Below, in pieces: positions 44,965 through 56,050 of a DNA stretch of 64,000 bases. Numbering within the stretch: the stretch's first letter is position 1; each line of letters begins with the position of its first letter. Below the pieces are notes generated by a model that was given only the letters and a program-made list of their open reading frames with translations, did not search any database and was not told the DNA's origin. Source of the DNA: Procambarus clarkii (Eukaryota > Arthropoda > Malacostraca > Decapoda > Cambaridae); contig NC_091188.1 of NCBI RefSeq assembly GCF_040958095.1, positions 8,793,236 to 8,857,235 of the forward strand. The letters are read 5' to 3'. A program made the position numbers and the translations under genes.

Positions 44965-45902
44965 TTTCCTTTCTAGCGCTAGTTTCTTACCTCACATCAA
45001 TTTCTTCCTAGCTGGGAAATAAATCGGTCGGAAATAAAGTACGACCGAATGAACTCCATTCTCGTGTAATGGAAGTCAAACACAGCCGGGGTTAAACCTG
45101 CTTGTTGGAGACGAGTCCAAAGTCAATAGAGGAAGTGGGGAGTTACCAGCACAATTAGTACCGTGTTGACTGCTGGAGCGGAAAGGGGGGGGGATTGTGT
45201 GAGGGGAAGAGTTAGAGGGGGAGGGTGTTGAGGGGGGGGCGGCGAGAGATGCAATCCATCCTCCGAAGGTTTCCCAACGTCAAAAAGCTGTCGTACTAAA
45301 AGGCCCTCTCCTAACCTACCAGAGGATCCAAAACAGAACGAGTGTGTGTGTCAATTTCGTGAGCCTCTACCATTTTCTTGTATGACAATTGTTGGCCTTA
45401 GGTAGAGTACAAACGTCTCAATGGGACGGTCTGTTAGGAGGACGAGTTGAGGTGTGAGAGAGGGGAGGGGGGGGGTGTTGTAAAAGTGGTACTTGCCTAT
45501 CAGTGTCTACGGGGAAGTGAGATCTAGCTGTTTATGCCCCGCGGAACTAGCCTTGTCCCTGCTGTGTTTCAGCTTAACTACTCTTGGCTTTCAAATTCTT
45601 TGTCTATAATTGCCTGAAAGTTCCTCTTCTTTAAGTGCTTGTATTTCTTCTCCCTCGTCGTCTCCTCTTCCACCTTATCTTGCATAATTTCATTACCTCT
45701 CCCTAGTTCACCTAAGCTGACCTAAAGTTCTACTATGGTAATGGCCCTCATTCCCTCTCTTCCTCATTCATGCTTTCCTCTAATGCCACAAATCTCTTCC
45801 ATATGGCTGGGTTTATATCTTCAGGCCGCTTCATATCCATCTTAGCCTTCCCTCCTAGCTGTCCCTAGGATGCTCCAGCATCCCAGCAGGTACACAAGCT
45901 GG
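44965..45902. other. Unassigned sequence
   Basis: G-rich at 45180-45250, otherwise unremarkable. No gene recognised. Confidence 0.4.
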
Positions 45903-45985
45903 ATAAGTACAGCTTGCGTTTTACAGGTTATTCATGCCCGTTCCACCACCACCTGGCTGGCTTAGTCTTCTTAGCCATAATGGCT
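45903..45985 (-). repeat. Two-hairpin repeat, type A, decayed copy
   Basis: The minus strand reads aagactaagccagccaggtg, ggtggaacgggcatgaataa, then cct. The second stem has lost its right arm and the first stem is distorted. Confidence 0.6.
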
Positions 45986-46920
45986 TGGCACTTTCCCTTG
46001 ATAATTCCTTCCTTCCTTCCTTCTTGAGAGTAGGTGCAGTTTGAATGAAGGGTTTACCCTCTAGATGACTGCACCAGGACAGATGTTAGGAGACGCATTG
46101 ATGTTGAGGAGGATAAGAATGTCAAAAGTACTTCTTGCGTCATGCCGTAGTTAGAGGAGCGGCGATTATAACAGAGGTGGATGGTAGAGGGAGACTTGTC
46201 GCACCTTAGGGCGGGACGTAGAGTTCATGGCGTTGTCATGTCTCGTCCATACAGCTCGATGAACTACAGGGGTAATTATAGGCGTTGTCTAGGGGTAATC
46301 AAAATAATGTCTCTTAAGTACGTTCAACCAGGGTATCTCATAAGGCCATACCATACAAAAATTATTTCGCCAGGTTATAAAAATATGCATGTAAAAATAG
46401 ATATATAATATATATTCCTTAAGTATATCATTCATAACTCATAATTAATTAGATGGCACAATAAGCTACTGTAATATAATTAGAAAGCTCTCCAGATAAT
46501 TATATCTATCACGACAAAATACAGAAAAACCAACAAACACTTATCAGACAAGTTGACTCCATGACAGCTTCCACCTAACTAACTCTCCTAGAGTCAGCCA
46601 CTAACTTCCCCCTCCACAAACATAAGTGGAAAATTTATTTAAATTTAATTTAATTAAATGAGCAACGAAATTTTGCTATGCAAACAGATGAAATAAAATA
46701 TGAATTGTAATATTCAAATGATTAGAATACAAATGCAATACATGTATATATAAAGCAAATATATATATGGTAAATAATAGAGGAAGCAACTGGTAACTAC
46801 CTTATTACAACATTTCCATATTAATCTATCAGGAAGTTGACCAGGCCAGAACACGTCTAATACTTGTGACTATATCCCGCACCATGCTCCCCTATGTTGT
46901 CAACTATAGGATAATTTCCA
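45986..46920. other. Unassigned AT-rich sequence
   Basis: No feature recognised. Confidence 0.45.
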
Positions 46921-46922
46921 AA

Positions 46923-46924
<2 letters not shown>

Positions 46925-46991
<67 letters not shown>
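46925..46991. repeat. (TA)n microsatellite
   Basis: About 33 TA dinucleotides. Confidence 0.97.
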
Positions 46992-46994
<3 letters not shown>

Positions 46995-47119
46995 AATTCA
47001 TTACAGAAATAAAATATAATAAATTTTATATTGAGTGAATTAATATCCAGTAAATAGGGATACTTAACAGGCGTCAGGAGATCCATGGCGTAACGTTGTG
47101 CGTAAGATGTCTACTAATT

Positions 47120-48000
47120 TTTATCCGGGAACTTGTATATCGGAAAGCGCAAGCAGTACGCTTCCCAAATCATCAACATGTCAAAGGACACCCGGCCACC
47201 ATGCGGCGCCCTCGGCTGAGACATCTTATCTGGCACCCGATAAACAAACTCCTTCGCCTGTGCCACCCAGATAGTGGAAGAGCATCACGGGATCGGAAGC
47301 ACCCGGGCATCCCGATAAGGGCCCTTACACCTGACCCTCATGGGACATGACCCCGGCAGCCGGGACAAGGCTTCCACCAGCCTGGGGTAACGAAGGAGAG
47401 GGGAACTGCAGGGGATGCAGGCGCGGCATCGACCCCACCACTGGGCACACGAGCCGAGGCCCCCTGGCGCACATCTTACCTCAACACCAGGACGAGATCC
47501 CGATCAACAGGGGCAACCCCCCACCGCGGGGATCCAACAGCAGGAGGGGGGGGGCCCACAGGTAGCAACTCGGAGCCCCTCGTAGCCCTTGTCATCTACA
47601 GCGGGGGATGCCAGGGCACCATACTCTCCTACCTCCTCCCAAGGCACACCACGAAGGGGGGACACACTCCGAGCCCGCTGCGAACGCTTCGAGACTACAC
47701 CACTCCCACCAGGCACGGCCACCATCTTTACATCCACACAGGCCACACCCCCACACCGTCCGAAGAGTCCACAGAGGCCACATCGCCCGCACTGTCCACA
47801 TCATCCAGGGAAACAACCTCAGAACACCGGTGTGCACGCTTCTGCAAAGGGATGAAAGCATCAGCACTACAGTCGCTGACACACACACAGGCACGGCAGG
47901 CGCCTCCCCCTGCCGAAGCCCCCCCTCCAACACAGCAGAACCCACGTCCCCGGGTGCCGAGCCACATACAGCAACCTAAAGATTCTGAATGAGCAGTAGA
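47120..48000 (-). pseudogene. GC-rich decayed coding remnant, family unknown
   Basis: This block is clearly more GC-rich than its AT-rich flanks. On the minus strand protein-like segments appear in shifting frames: SADAFIPLQKRAHRC and SEVVSLDDVDSAGDVASVDS (about 47880-47780), then SKRSQRARSVSPLRGVPWEE and VGEYGALASPAVDDKGYEGL (about 47700-47580), and at the end TIWVAQAKEFVYRVPDKMSQ, PHGGRVSFDMLMIWEAYCLR and FPIYKFPDKN before a stop near 47120. The final segment reads like a true C-terminus. Several frameshifts and stops occur between segments. I do not recognise the family. It may be the first ORF of a retroelement or another integrated element. Confidence 0.4.
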
Positions 48001-49100
48001 CCTGCTCGGTTTATGCACATTACATTACAGTACTATAACTCTCTGGAGATTCAACTAAGCACATGATAACTTATTAAAGGATGAATATGAGATGAGATGC
48101 GATAAGGATTGAATGTGGTCAATTATTACTGTCGAATAGATCTGGGTCTGCAGTGGGGTCAGTGACCTTTGTCGCTGTGACGTGAACTGATTTAGGCTGC
48201 TGGTCACTGACTTATCCTCCGAGACTCGTAGAAACTTTCCCGGATAATATTAACTGCACCAGACTCGATCTTTTCTGATTAGTATTGTTGTCAATAGAAT
48301 AGACTATTCAATAGACTATACAATAGACTGGAATAGGCTTCCTCAGGTTTAAGACTACCTGTGAGTAAGTAGCCATCTGCCGACCTCAACAAGTTCATTC
48401 CCTGTTGTCTTGTAGCTCCAGTAATGAACTGATAATAATAGTCTGCCCCCTACTAATAGACTTGCATCGGTTAGGCGGTCAGACGTTATCGTGGTGTCAG
48501 CCAATTTGATTCTATTTTTCTGAAAAAATCTAGCTGTGTTCCCCAGACCTTTTAACATTTAGGTCAAATGAAATGTGATCAACTACTATGGCCTGTACAG
48601 GTCGGACATAACCGCCTAGGCGTGCTAGTGGTTGTACTACTACATATTCTTGAGGTCCAGTATCTGTTAGGAATCCTGCTATGTTCAATGTCACCTTACA
48701 CAAGGGTTTAAGTTTCAGCTGGTTAGCTGCTTATTGAGTGATGAACGTTCTGTGATTCCTGATTGAATAGACCTCGTACACTGATTCTAGAATTCTTGTT
48801 ACTTAAGTCTAGTTGGTAATGTGACATTATTATAAGACTTGGTATTAAGCACCTTAACCTCTTGTCGTACCTTACAGCACTGCACAGTGGTGGAAGTATC
48901 CTGTTCCACCTGGAGTTTTGGCGATTTGGGCCTATCAACTCCACACAATGTGGAATGATGTTGATCCTGATGGCACCTGTTACATATACGTAATGGGCAA
49001 CAATTATTTTCTCGTAATACAGTCAATTAATTTAGACGATATTAAGTGAACGAGAAAAGATTTGAGTGAAGGTACGGTTTATTATTCTATTTACTGGTAC
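48001..49100. other. Unassigned AT-rich sequence
   Basis: A piece of SINE S3 body (cgtgctagtggttgtactac) is near 48625. Otherwise nothing recognised. Confidence 0.4.
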
Positions 49101-49104
49101 AACT

Positions 49105-49270
49105 AGTCTGTGGGGCGAGTCGAGGTTGTGCGTCTGGTGAAGGGATGGGGTGTGTGTGAGATGAGGAGTGGGGGACGGGTTGTGGGAGAGGTGGCGGTGG
49201 TTGTGGTGAGTGGGGGGGGGGGGCGGTAGGTGTGGTGAGACGGGGTTGTTGGGAGTGATGAGAGGTGTTG
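49105..49270. repeat. GT-rich low-complexity tract
   Basis: Irregular gtggtg, gtgtgag and ggggg sequence. Open frames on the complementary strand are base-composition artefacts. Confidence 0.6.
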
Positions 49271-49436
49271 TGTAGGAGAGGAGGAGGATTGTGCACATGG
49301 TGAGCAAGAGCTCGTAGTCTCGCTACGAGAATCCAATCTCTCGTGTTTTATCATTAGAGAAAGTCCGTGGTTTGGTTGTTTGGGAAGCGTGTGTCGATCA
49401 TTGACTCCAGCTGGTTCCTCTCTCTTGTTTGGGAAG

Positions 49437-49758
49437 TACTCGCCTAGTTGTGCTTGCAGGGGTTGAGCTTTGTCTCTTTGGTCCCGCCTCTCAACCGTCA
49501 ATCAACTGGTGTACAGATTCCTGAGCCTACTGGGCTCTATCATACCTATATTTGAAACTGTGTATGGTGTCAGCCTCCACCACATCACTTCCTAGTGCAT
49601 TCCATTCCAACTACTAACACTGAAAAAATTCTTTCTGTGGCTCGTCTAGGTACTAAGTTTCCACCTGTGTCCCCTGGTTCGTGTTCCACCTGTGCTGAAG
49701 AGTTTCTTTGTCCACCCTGTCAATTCCCCTGAGAATTTTGTAGGTGGTTATCTACAAA
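49437..49758 (-). mobile_element. CR1-like LINE 3' end, antisense copy 1
   Basis: The plus strand shows the complement of the tail (gcctagttgtgcttgcaggg, ttggtcccgcctctcaaccg) followed by coding remnants up to gagaattttgtaggtggtta. The coding part covers the SHRD-FFS-V---W and VVEA-SIHSF region with small deletions. The 5' truncation point is near 49758. Confidence 0.87.
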
Positions 49759-50050
49759 ACCATCTATCTTGTAGGTGGTTTTTGTAGGTGTGTCGATCAG
49801 TGACACACTTCCTACTACTTCCCTCGGGTTTTTTTCACTCTGTACTACAATTTCTCTTATTGAATAACATTTTATCCTTCATTTGTTAATCATCTGTTTT
49901 GTGCATGTTTCAGAAATCCTGTGTTTGTATAGGTACAGGCAGCTTGATTTAGAATATTGCATGCATGGATGCAATTCCATTAAAACTTGTTGATTTAGGC
50001 TCTCGTGAGCGAGCTTTCATTGCCCTATTGTCTTGATGCGATGTAATGAC
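49759..50050. other. Unassigned sequence
   Basis: aaccatctatcttgtaggtg near 49768 repeats the end of the LINE copy. The rest is not recognised. Confidence 0.4.
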
Positions 50051-50054
50051 GTAC

Positions 50055-50098
50055 GCGTGTGTGTGTGTGTGTGTGTTGACGTGACCGGTGTGTGTGTG
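50055..50098. repeat. (TG)n microsatellite at LINE 3' end
   Basis: Two short TG tracts split by ttgacgtgaccgg, lying exactly where the LINE tail ends (gtactcacc). The phrase gttgacgtgac recurs at 50478, on the far side of the LINE copy. Confidence 0.9.
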
Positions 50099-50362
50099 TA
50101 CTCACCTATTTGTGCTTGCGGGGGTTGAGCTTCGGCTCTTTGGTCCCGCCTCTCAACTGTCAAACAACTGGTGTACAGGTTCCTGAGCCTACTGGGCTCT
50201 ATCATATCTACATTTGAAACTGTGTATGGAGTCAGCCTCCACCACATCACAGCCTAATGCATTCCATCTGTTAACTACTCTGACACTGAAAAAGTTCCTT
50301 CTAACGTCCCTGTGGCTCATGTGGGTACTCGGTTTCCACCAGTGTCCCCTTGTTCGCGTGTC
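50099..50362 (-). mobile_element. CR1-like LINE 3' end, antisense copy 2
   Basis: ctcacctatttgtgcttgcg and ttggtcccgcctctcaactg form the tail. Coding remnants follow to ccaccagtgtccccttgttc, where the sequence passes into a CGTG array. It covers the same C-terminal region as 39100-39240. Confidence 0.87.
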
Positions 50363-50495
50363 CCCTTGTCCCCTTGTGCGCGTGTGCGTGCGTGCGTGTG
50401 CGCGTGTGTGCGTGCGCGTGTGTGCGTGCGTGCGTGTGCGTGTGTGTGCGCGTGCGTGTGTGCGTGCATGTAAGTGTGTTGACGTGACAGGTGTG
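50363..50495. repeat. (CGTG/TGTG)n microsatellite at LINE 5' truncation point
   Basis: gtgcgtgcgtgtgcgcgtgt-type sequence of about 110 bp, followed by gttgacgtgacaggtgtgta. It grows out of the cgcgtgtcccc sequence of the LINE. Confidence 0.92.
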
Positions 50496-50765
50496 TAACG
50501 AGAACTCTTACAGGTATCGTGGCCAAATTTGACTCTTAAGTCGGTAAGTTACGATAAAGTTCAGCCTGTAGTTGAGACGTCTCACCACACATCTTCCAAG
50601 ACATCTTTATCAACATTCTCAACTTCCTGTATACCCCAGAGACAGACAGACTACGTAATTATTCAAATAACTTATTTTAGACTTGATTAGTATTTAGAAA
50701 AGTGACTTCAAGTAGTTTTTGATTTGTCATAATCTTTTTTTTTTTCAAAAAAGAAACCTATATAT

Positions 50766-50770
50766 CATAT

Positions 50771-50823
<53 letters not shown>
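50766..50823. repeat. (TA)n microsatellite
   Basis: About 28 TA dinucleotides with one AATA break. Confidence 0.95.
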
Positions 50824-50829
<6 letters not shown>

Positions 50830-51126
50830 GTGATAGGATGTGTCCTGGTATTCCTTAGTGACTTAGAGGGATCATAGCGGCTTATATCATGAGTGTATTG
50901 GTGTAAATTACTGCTGTTATGTTCAGCTTGGGGAGTAGTGCTTACTAGAATGTGTGCGGGGATGCGTGCACGTGGTGGAGGACGTGCGTGCACGTGGTGG
51001 AGGGCGTGCGTGACCTAGGAAGAGGCCTGCCTCAATAACCCCCCTCGTACACAACCGGGATACCAGGACCCATAACACAGCTCGCCCCCACAACCCTCTG
51101 ACCTGACGTATGTGTGTGCCCCACAG

Positions 51127-51270
51127 GGCGGCTCCGTGGGGCAGATGGGCGCCGGCGCCACCTTCGGGGAGTCGGTGCTGAGCGACGGCCCCAGGAGGAA
51201 CACCATCATCACCAGCGACAACTGCGAGCTCCTCAGGGTCGAGCAGAGGGACTTCAGGCACATATGGCAG
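51127..51270 (+). CDS. Internal exon of an Epac-like Rap guanine-nucleotide exchange factor (cyclic-nucleotide-binding domain)
   Basis: A 144-bp exon, phase 0 at both ends, 48 codons. The upstream acceptor is ...gtgtgccccacag and the downstream donor is cag|gtaagt, a perfect consensus. The frame encodes a phosphate-binding cassette (FGESVLSDGPRRNTI) and the following strand and helix (CELLRVEQRDFRHIWQ). The Glu of FGE would bind the ribose 2'-hydroxyl and the Arg of PRR the cyclic phosphate, the standard cAMP contacts in PKA, PKG and Epac. The combination FGES...ELLR(V/I)EQ-DF---W is closest, from what I know of the family, to the first cyclic-nucleotide-binding domain of RAPGEF4/Epac2; PKA and PKG have FGELAL, and PDZ-GEFs lack the cassette Glu/Arg. 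Epac is a cytosolic cAMP sensor that activates Rap GTPases. No other exon of the gene was found, so introns must be long. The open frame extends beyond the donor only by chance. High GC contrasts with the flanks. Confidence 0.82.
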
Positions 51271-51585
51271 GTAAGTGCACCGCTTGGCGTCTCTGCTGGT
51301 GGCGGGAAGAGGATCTGCAGAAGCTCTAGGTGGAAGATCCACTCGCGCATCGAGAGTGGATTCGGAATCCCTTGTTTGCCTGTCTCCTCGAGTGGAGGGT
51401 TTCAGGGGGTCAACGAGGAAGGTTTTTTTTTTTTTTTTTTTTTTTAGGGCTTTTATGTTTTGCATTTGCAGGCTTTCCGGTTTCCCTTTTTCGTTTTCTC
51501 TTTAATGTGTGAAATTTTCCTGGTGATGTGAGAGTACTGCGGAGTCTCTATTGGCACTGTCTTGCATGTAGGATCTTTGGATCAA
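51271..51585 (+). other. Start of intron after the Epac-like exon
   Basis: Begins gtaagt. Contains a 24-base T run at about 51423-51446. No second exon recognised. Confidence 0.65.
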
Positions 51586-51589
51586 TTTG

Positions 51590-52512
51590 AGGTTCTATAC
51601 ATGGACATGGGAGGTGGTTCTATACATGGACATGGGGGGAGGTGGTTCTATACATGGACATGGGGGGAGGTGGTTCTATACATGGACATGGGGGGAGGTG
51701 GTTCTATACATGGACATGGGAGGTGGTGGTTCTATACATGGACATGGGAGGTGGTGGTTCTATACATGGACATGGGAGGTGGTGGTTCTATACATGGACA
51801 TGGGAGGTGGTGGTTCTATACATGGACATGGGAGGTGGTGGTTCTATACATGGACATGGGGGGAGGTGGTTCTATACATGGACATGGGGGGAGGTGGTTC
51901 TATACATGGACATGGGGGGAGGTTGTTCTATACATGGACATGGGGGGAGGTTGTTCTATACATGGACATGGGGGAGGTTGTTCTATACATGGACATGGGG
52001 GGAGGTTGTTCTATACATGGACATGGGGGGAGGTTGTTCTATACATGGACATGGGGGGAGGTTGTTCTATACATGGACATGGGAGGTGGTGGTTCTATAC
52101 ATGGACATGGGAGGTGGTGGTTCTATACACGGACATGGGAGGTGGTGGTTCTATACACGGACATGGGGGGAGGTTGTTCTATACATGGACATGGGGGGAG
52201 GTTGTTCTATACATGGACATGGGGGAGGTTGTTCTATACATGGACATGGGGGGAGGTGGTTCTATACATGGACATGGGAGGTGGTGGTTCTATACATGGA
52301 CATGGGAGGTGGTGGTTCTATACATGGACATGGGAGGTGGTGGTTCTATACACGGACATGGGAGGTGGTGGTTCTATACACGGACATGGGAGGTGGTGGT
52401 TCTATACACGGACATGGGGGGAGGTTGTTCTATACATGGACATGGGAGGTGGTGGTTCTATACATGGACATGGGAGGTGGTGGTTCTATACACACAGACA
52501 TGGGAGGTAGTC
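51590..52512. repeat. 27-28-bp intronic minisatellite
   Basis: About 33 copies of a unit containing ttctatacatggacatggg and a gaggtggt/gaggttgt/aggtggtggt segment. Variant zones alternate (ggggggaggtgg, gggaggtggtgg, ggggggaggttg, then back), and some units have atacacgg. It starts about 320 bp after the exon donor and so lies in the Epac-like intron. ORFs of YTWTWEVVV and GHGRW type are artefacts. Confidence 0.97.
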
Positions 52513-52639
52513 CAATATTCACTATTCTCCTCTAGCTAGGACCTGTGAACACACGTGGAAGTCATCGCAGTGACATCAGTGCCAGACAAGGCACCATGGG
52601 TGCTCATGACAACAATAAACACTATACTTGTGCTGCCAA

Positions 52640-52724
52640 TGAAAGCACTGCAATTATCGGTGAAAGCACTGCAATTATCGGTGAAAGCACTGCAATTATC
52701 GGTGAAAGCACTGCAATTATCGGA
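52640..52724. repeat. 21-bp minisatellite, four copies
   Basis: Four copies of a 21-bp unit, gaaagcactgcaattatcgg plus one base. Near-perfect. Confidence 0.95.
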
Positions 52725-52826
52725 ATAACATCGCATCATGGTTCGTATGTGCTGGCATGGTGTTACTCATTATGGATGAGGTGGGACCCGGGAGCTGAAG
52801 CTCCGAAAGAAGAAGTAGACACAGAA

Positions 52827-52828
<2 letters not shown>

Positions 52829-52863
<35 letters not shown>
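52829..52863. repeat. (TC)n microsatellite
   Basis: About 17 TC dinucleotides. Confidence 0.95.
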
Positions 52864-52866
<3 letters not shown>

Positions 52867-53535
52867 TACTTCTCATCTCTATCTCTTCCTTTTCCTTAGA
52901 CAATTCCCATCGTCTTTGATTAATGCTCTTTGTTCTTGTGTCGGTTTCTGTGAGCCTTGATGTATCACTTTCTTGCACAATTCATTTCTTCTGCTCCTTC
53001 TCTTCCTCCTCCTACGTGAGATATTTTTCACCTCGTACTCGTCATTCATCTCCTGCTTCCTATTCATTCTCCCTAACCTGCTCCTCTGCTTTCTAACTCG
53101 CCCAGTAATGGGAACTTATTGATTTTCGGATCAAAAGCCACATTCAATTAAGGCTTTCATTACCATTCCAACTGCAGCTCTGGCGGGTATCACCACCACC
53201 GCTGCCATAGGTGGGCGGACTCCATCATTCCCGGGTGATGGAAAGGTGGGGGGGGGCGGACTCCATCATCCCCGGTGATTGAAGGGTGGATGGGGCGGAC
53301 TCCATACAGATGCTGCAGGGTGGGAGATAACACCTCCATGGTCGTGAGCAGCATCCTCTTAGGATGCAGCATCATCCCCCTCCCCCTCACTTGCTGTTAC
53401 ATTCATCCTATTTCTCGCCCCTATTCCCTCCCTACTTCCCCCTCTGTCCCTTACACCACCACCTCCCGCCTCCTGCGCCACGGTTGCACCTGTCGGCCCG
53501 TACCTGTCTGTACAAGACGACGCGCTTAGTTGGGT
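52864..53535. other. Unassigned sequence
   Basis: A locally repeated ggcggactccatcatyccc is at 53213-53275 (two or three diverged copies). Otherwise nothing recognised. Confidence 0.45.
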
Positions 53536-53539
53536 TGCA

Positions 53540-53998
53540 GACATTATTGCATTCTTCCCTACCTGAGCAGCGCAGACACGGAATGCCTCGCCAGCGGCGT
53601 TCCGCGTTCCTTTCCACCTCACGGAACATGAAAGAAGACGCGAGAGATATCAAATAATACACATGTGGAAAATACCGGAGGGACAGGTCTCAAATGTACA
53701 CAGTAAAATAACAACGTACTGGAGTGTGCGATATGGGATAAAAATGCAGAATAAAACCAGAGAAGAGCAGAGGTGCCATAGGCACAATCGGAGAACACTG
53801 TATGAACGTCAGAGGTCCGCGGTTGTTCAACATCCTCCCAACGTTTACAAGAAATATTGCCGGAACAACCGTGGACATCTTCAAGATAAAACTAGATTGT
53901 TTCCTCCAAGGAGTGCTGGACCAACCGGGCTGTGGTGGGTATGTGGGCCTGCGGGCCGCTCCAAGCAACAGCCTGGTGGACCAAACTCTCAGAGGCCG
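53540..53998 (+). pseudogene. Decayed LINE reverse transcriptase C-terminal end
   Basis: The plus strand reads WKIPEGQVSNVHSKITTYWS in one frame and, after a shift near 53800, RGPRLFNILPTFTRNIAGTT, VDIFKIKLDCFLQGVLDQPG and GGYVGLRAAPSNSLVDQ. The order RGP-LFN-LP--IRN----VD-FK--LD-FL--V-DQP fits the extreme C-terminus of a non-LTR retrotransposon ORF2. The family is different from the 38611 element, because the C-terminal motifs differ. The upstream part (LPEQRRHGMPRQRRSAFL) is less certain. Confidence 0.68.
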
Positions 53999-54042
53999 GG
54001 CTTGGGGAATAGAAGAACTCCCAGAACCCCATCAAGCAGGCG

Positions 54043-54057
54043 CCCCCCCCCCCCCCT

Positions 54058-54131
<74 letters not shown>

Positions 54132-54146
54132 CACACACACACACAC
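54043..54146. repeat. C run plus (CA)n microsatellite
   Basis: A 13-base C run followed by about 37 CA dinucleotides with one interruption (ctcca). Confidence 0.95.
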
Positions 54147-54354
54147 AAAAACTGCAAAAGAAACCATTTTATATATTTATATAAATTAACTCGAGGGGCC
54201 GGCCTTTCCCGTGGTCTCGCGGGGACAGGAAGCTGGAGGATTGTCAAAAGTCCCCCGCTCACATTTTTCCTGATAAATTTTTCAAGCGGAATTTTTAACT
54301 GGTCCTTCTGCCCGGAGTGGCGGGGGAGGGCCCCCGGAGTGGCGGGGAGGCCCT

Positions 54355-54616
54355 GGGGCCAGATTCACGAAGCAGGTACGCGAGCACTTACGAAAGTGTA
54401 CATCTTTCCTCAATCTTTGACGGCTTTTGATTACATTAATTAAACAGTTTACAAGCATCTAAACTTGCCAATCAACTGTTGTTATTGTTATAAACAGCCT
54501 CCTGGTGCTTTAGAGCTCCTTAACTGTTTAATAATTGTAAACAAAGCCTCCAAAGATTGAGAAAAAGATGTACACGTTCGTAAGTGCTTGCGTAACTGCT
54601 TCGTGAATCTGGCCCC
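54355..54616. mobile_element. MITE with long perfect-like inverted ends, family copy 1
   Basis: ggggccagattcacgaagca at the left equals the inverse of the right end (cttcgtgaatctggcccc). The pairing continues through cacttacgaa.../ttcgtaagtg, gtgtacatctttcctcaatc/gattgagaaaaagatgtaca and aaacagtttac/gtaaac, so almost the whole 262 bp folds. The copy at 27701-27938 is a diverged relative. No transposase. Confidence 0.9.
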
Positions 54617-54974
54617 TGGTGCCTTCCTCGTCAACATAGATGTACGGTACACCAGGGTGTGGGTAACCAGCATGTGCTTTATTGTTAATGGAGGTGTGGA
54701 GAGGTGCACACTACCCTGTCTCCGGAGCTGTAGCTTAGGGAGAGGCTCTGGCGGCTCGTCCTCAACCCTCCCAAGTGCGAAATTATTTCAGGTAATGGTA
54801 GAGTCATTAATGTAGTAGGATCGACAGTCGCACAATCCTCATCCGTCACTCCCACTGGCGTATCATTTTTCGGAACGACGTTGGAATACGAGATCGTAAG
54901 ACTTAAAAGTTCTCGCCTTGACCTTGGATCCTTGGCCTTGATGCCCCTGTCCTCGCACAAGATCGCTTGATTGG
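54617..54974. other. Unassigned sequence
   Basis: No feature recognised. Confidence 0.4.
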
Positions 54975-54977
54975 CAC

Positions 54978-55219
<242 letters not shown>

Positions 55220-55744
55220 GTGTGTTAAACAAACTTGCTTAATTAACAAGTTTGTTGTAAATTATTACAATAATAACTTTACCCAGTAACTTTAGCATAT
55301 AAATGTCGTGGTATTACAGGGTCTGTCCCCGAGTGTGGAGGGGCGGGGTGAACATTTGTCTTTACCCCCTTGCATTATGATGGGGAGGGGGGGGCATTAT
55401 CCCCAGCTCCCTCCCTGTCTGTCTGTCTGTGCGTCTCTGTCTCACTGTTGTGTGTCTTGGTGTACATGGAACACTCAGCAATCACGGCGTCATATACTAA
55501 TGATAATAAAACTGTAATATATTGAATGTTCAAATACATTTGAAGCTACATATATCAAGCATAAACTGACCTGTTTTGTGGATGAGGAAAGGTGGATGGG
55601 AAGGAGATGAAGCAGAAGTGAGAGGGAGGGAGGGAGGGAGCAGGGTCGCCCTCCGAAAATACAACAATTCCTAACATAGCGTCAAACTAATTAGTACAGG
55701 GACAGTTCTAATTGGCGTTAATAAACATCTGGACGACGGCGGAA
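55220..55744. other. Unassigned sequence
   Basis: No gene recognised. tgtctgtctgtctgtg at 55416 is a short tetranucleotide run, and ggagggagggagggag is near 55625. Confidence 0.45.
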
Positions 55745-55745
55745 A

Positions 55746-56050
55746 TGAGAGGGGGAGTGACTGAGGGGGAGTGACTGAGGGGGAGTGACTGAGGGGGAGT
55801 GACTGAGGGGGAGTGACTGAGGGGGAGTGACTGAGGGGGAGTGACTGAGGGGGAGTGACTGAGGGGGAGTGACTGAGGGGGAGTGACTGAGGGGGAGTGA
55901 CTGAGGGGGAGTGACTGAGGGGGAGTGACTGAGGGGGAGTGACTGAGGGGGAGGGACTGAGGGGGAGGGACTGAGGGGGAGGGACTGAGGGGGAGGGACT
56001 GAGGGGGAGGGACTGAGGGGGAGGGACTGAGGGGGAGGGACTGAGGGGAG
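55746..56050. repeat. 14-bp minisatellite
   Basis: About 21 copies of gagggggagtgact, changing to gagggggagggact after about 55950. Two homogeneous zones meet at a single boundary. Minus-strand frames (SLPLSHSPSVTPP-type) are artefacts. Confidence 0.97.

Noticed and set aside
47589-47979. Plus-strand frames of 88-123 codons in the GC-rich island
   Set aside because: Proline/threonine/histidine-rich readings with no motif. The minus strand gives more protein-like segments, so these are taken as its shadow.
51271-51447. Extension of the Epac-like frame beyond 51270
   Set aside because: A perfect donor cag|gtaagt ends the exon. Beyond it the reading loses similarity and runs into a T run.
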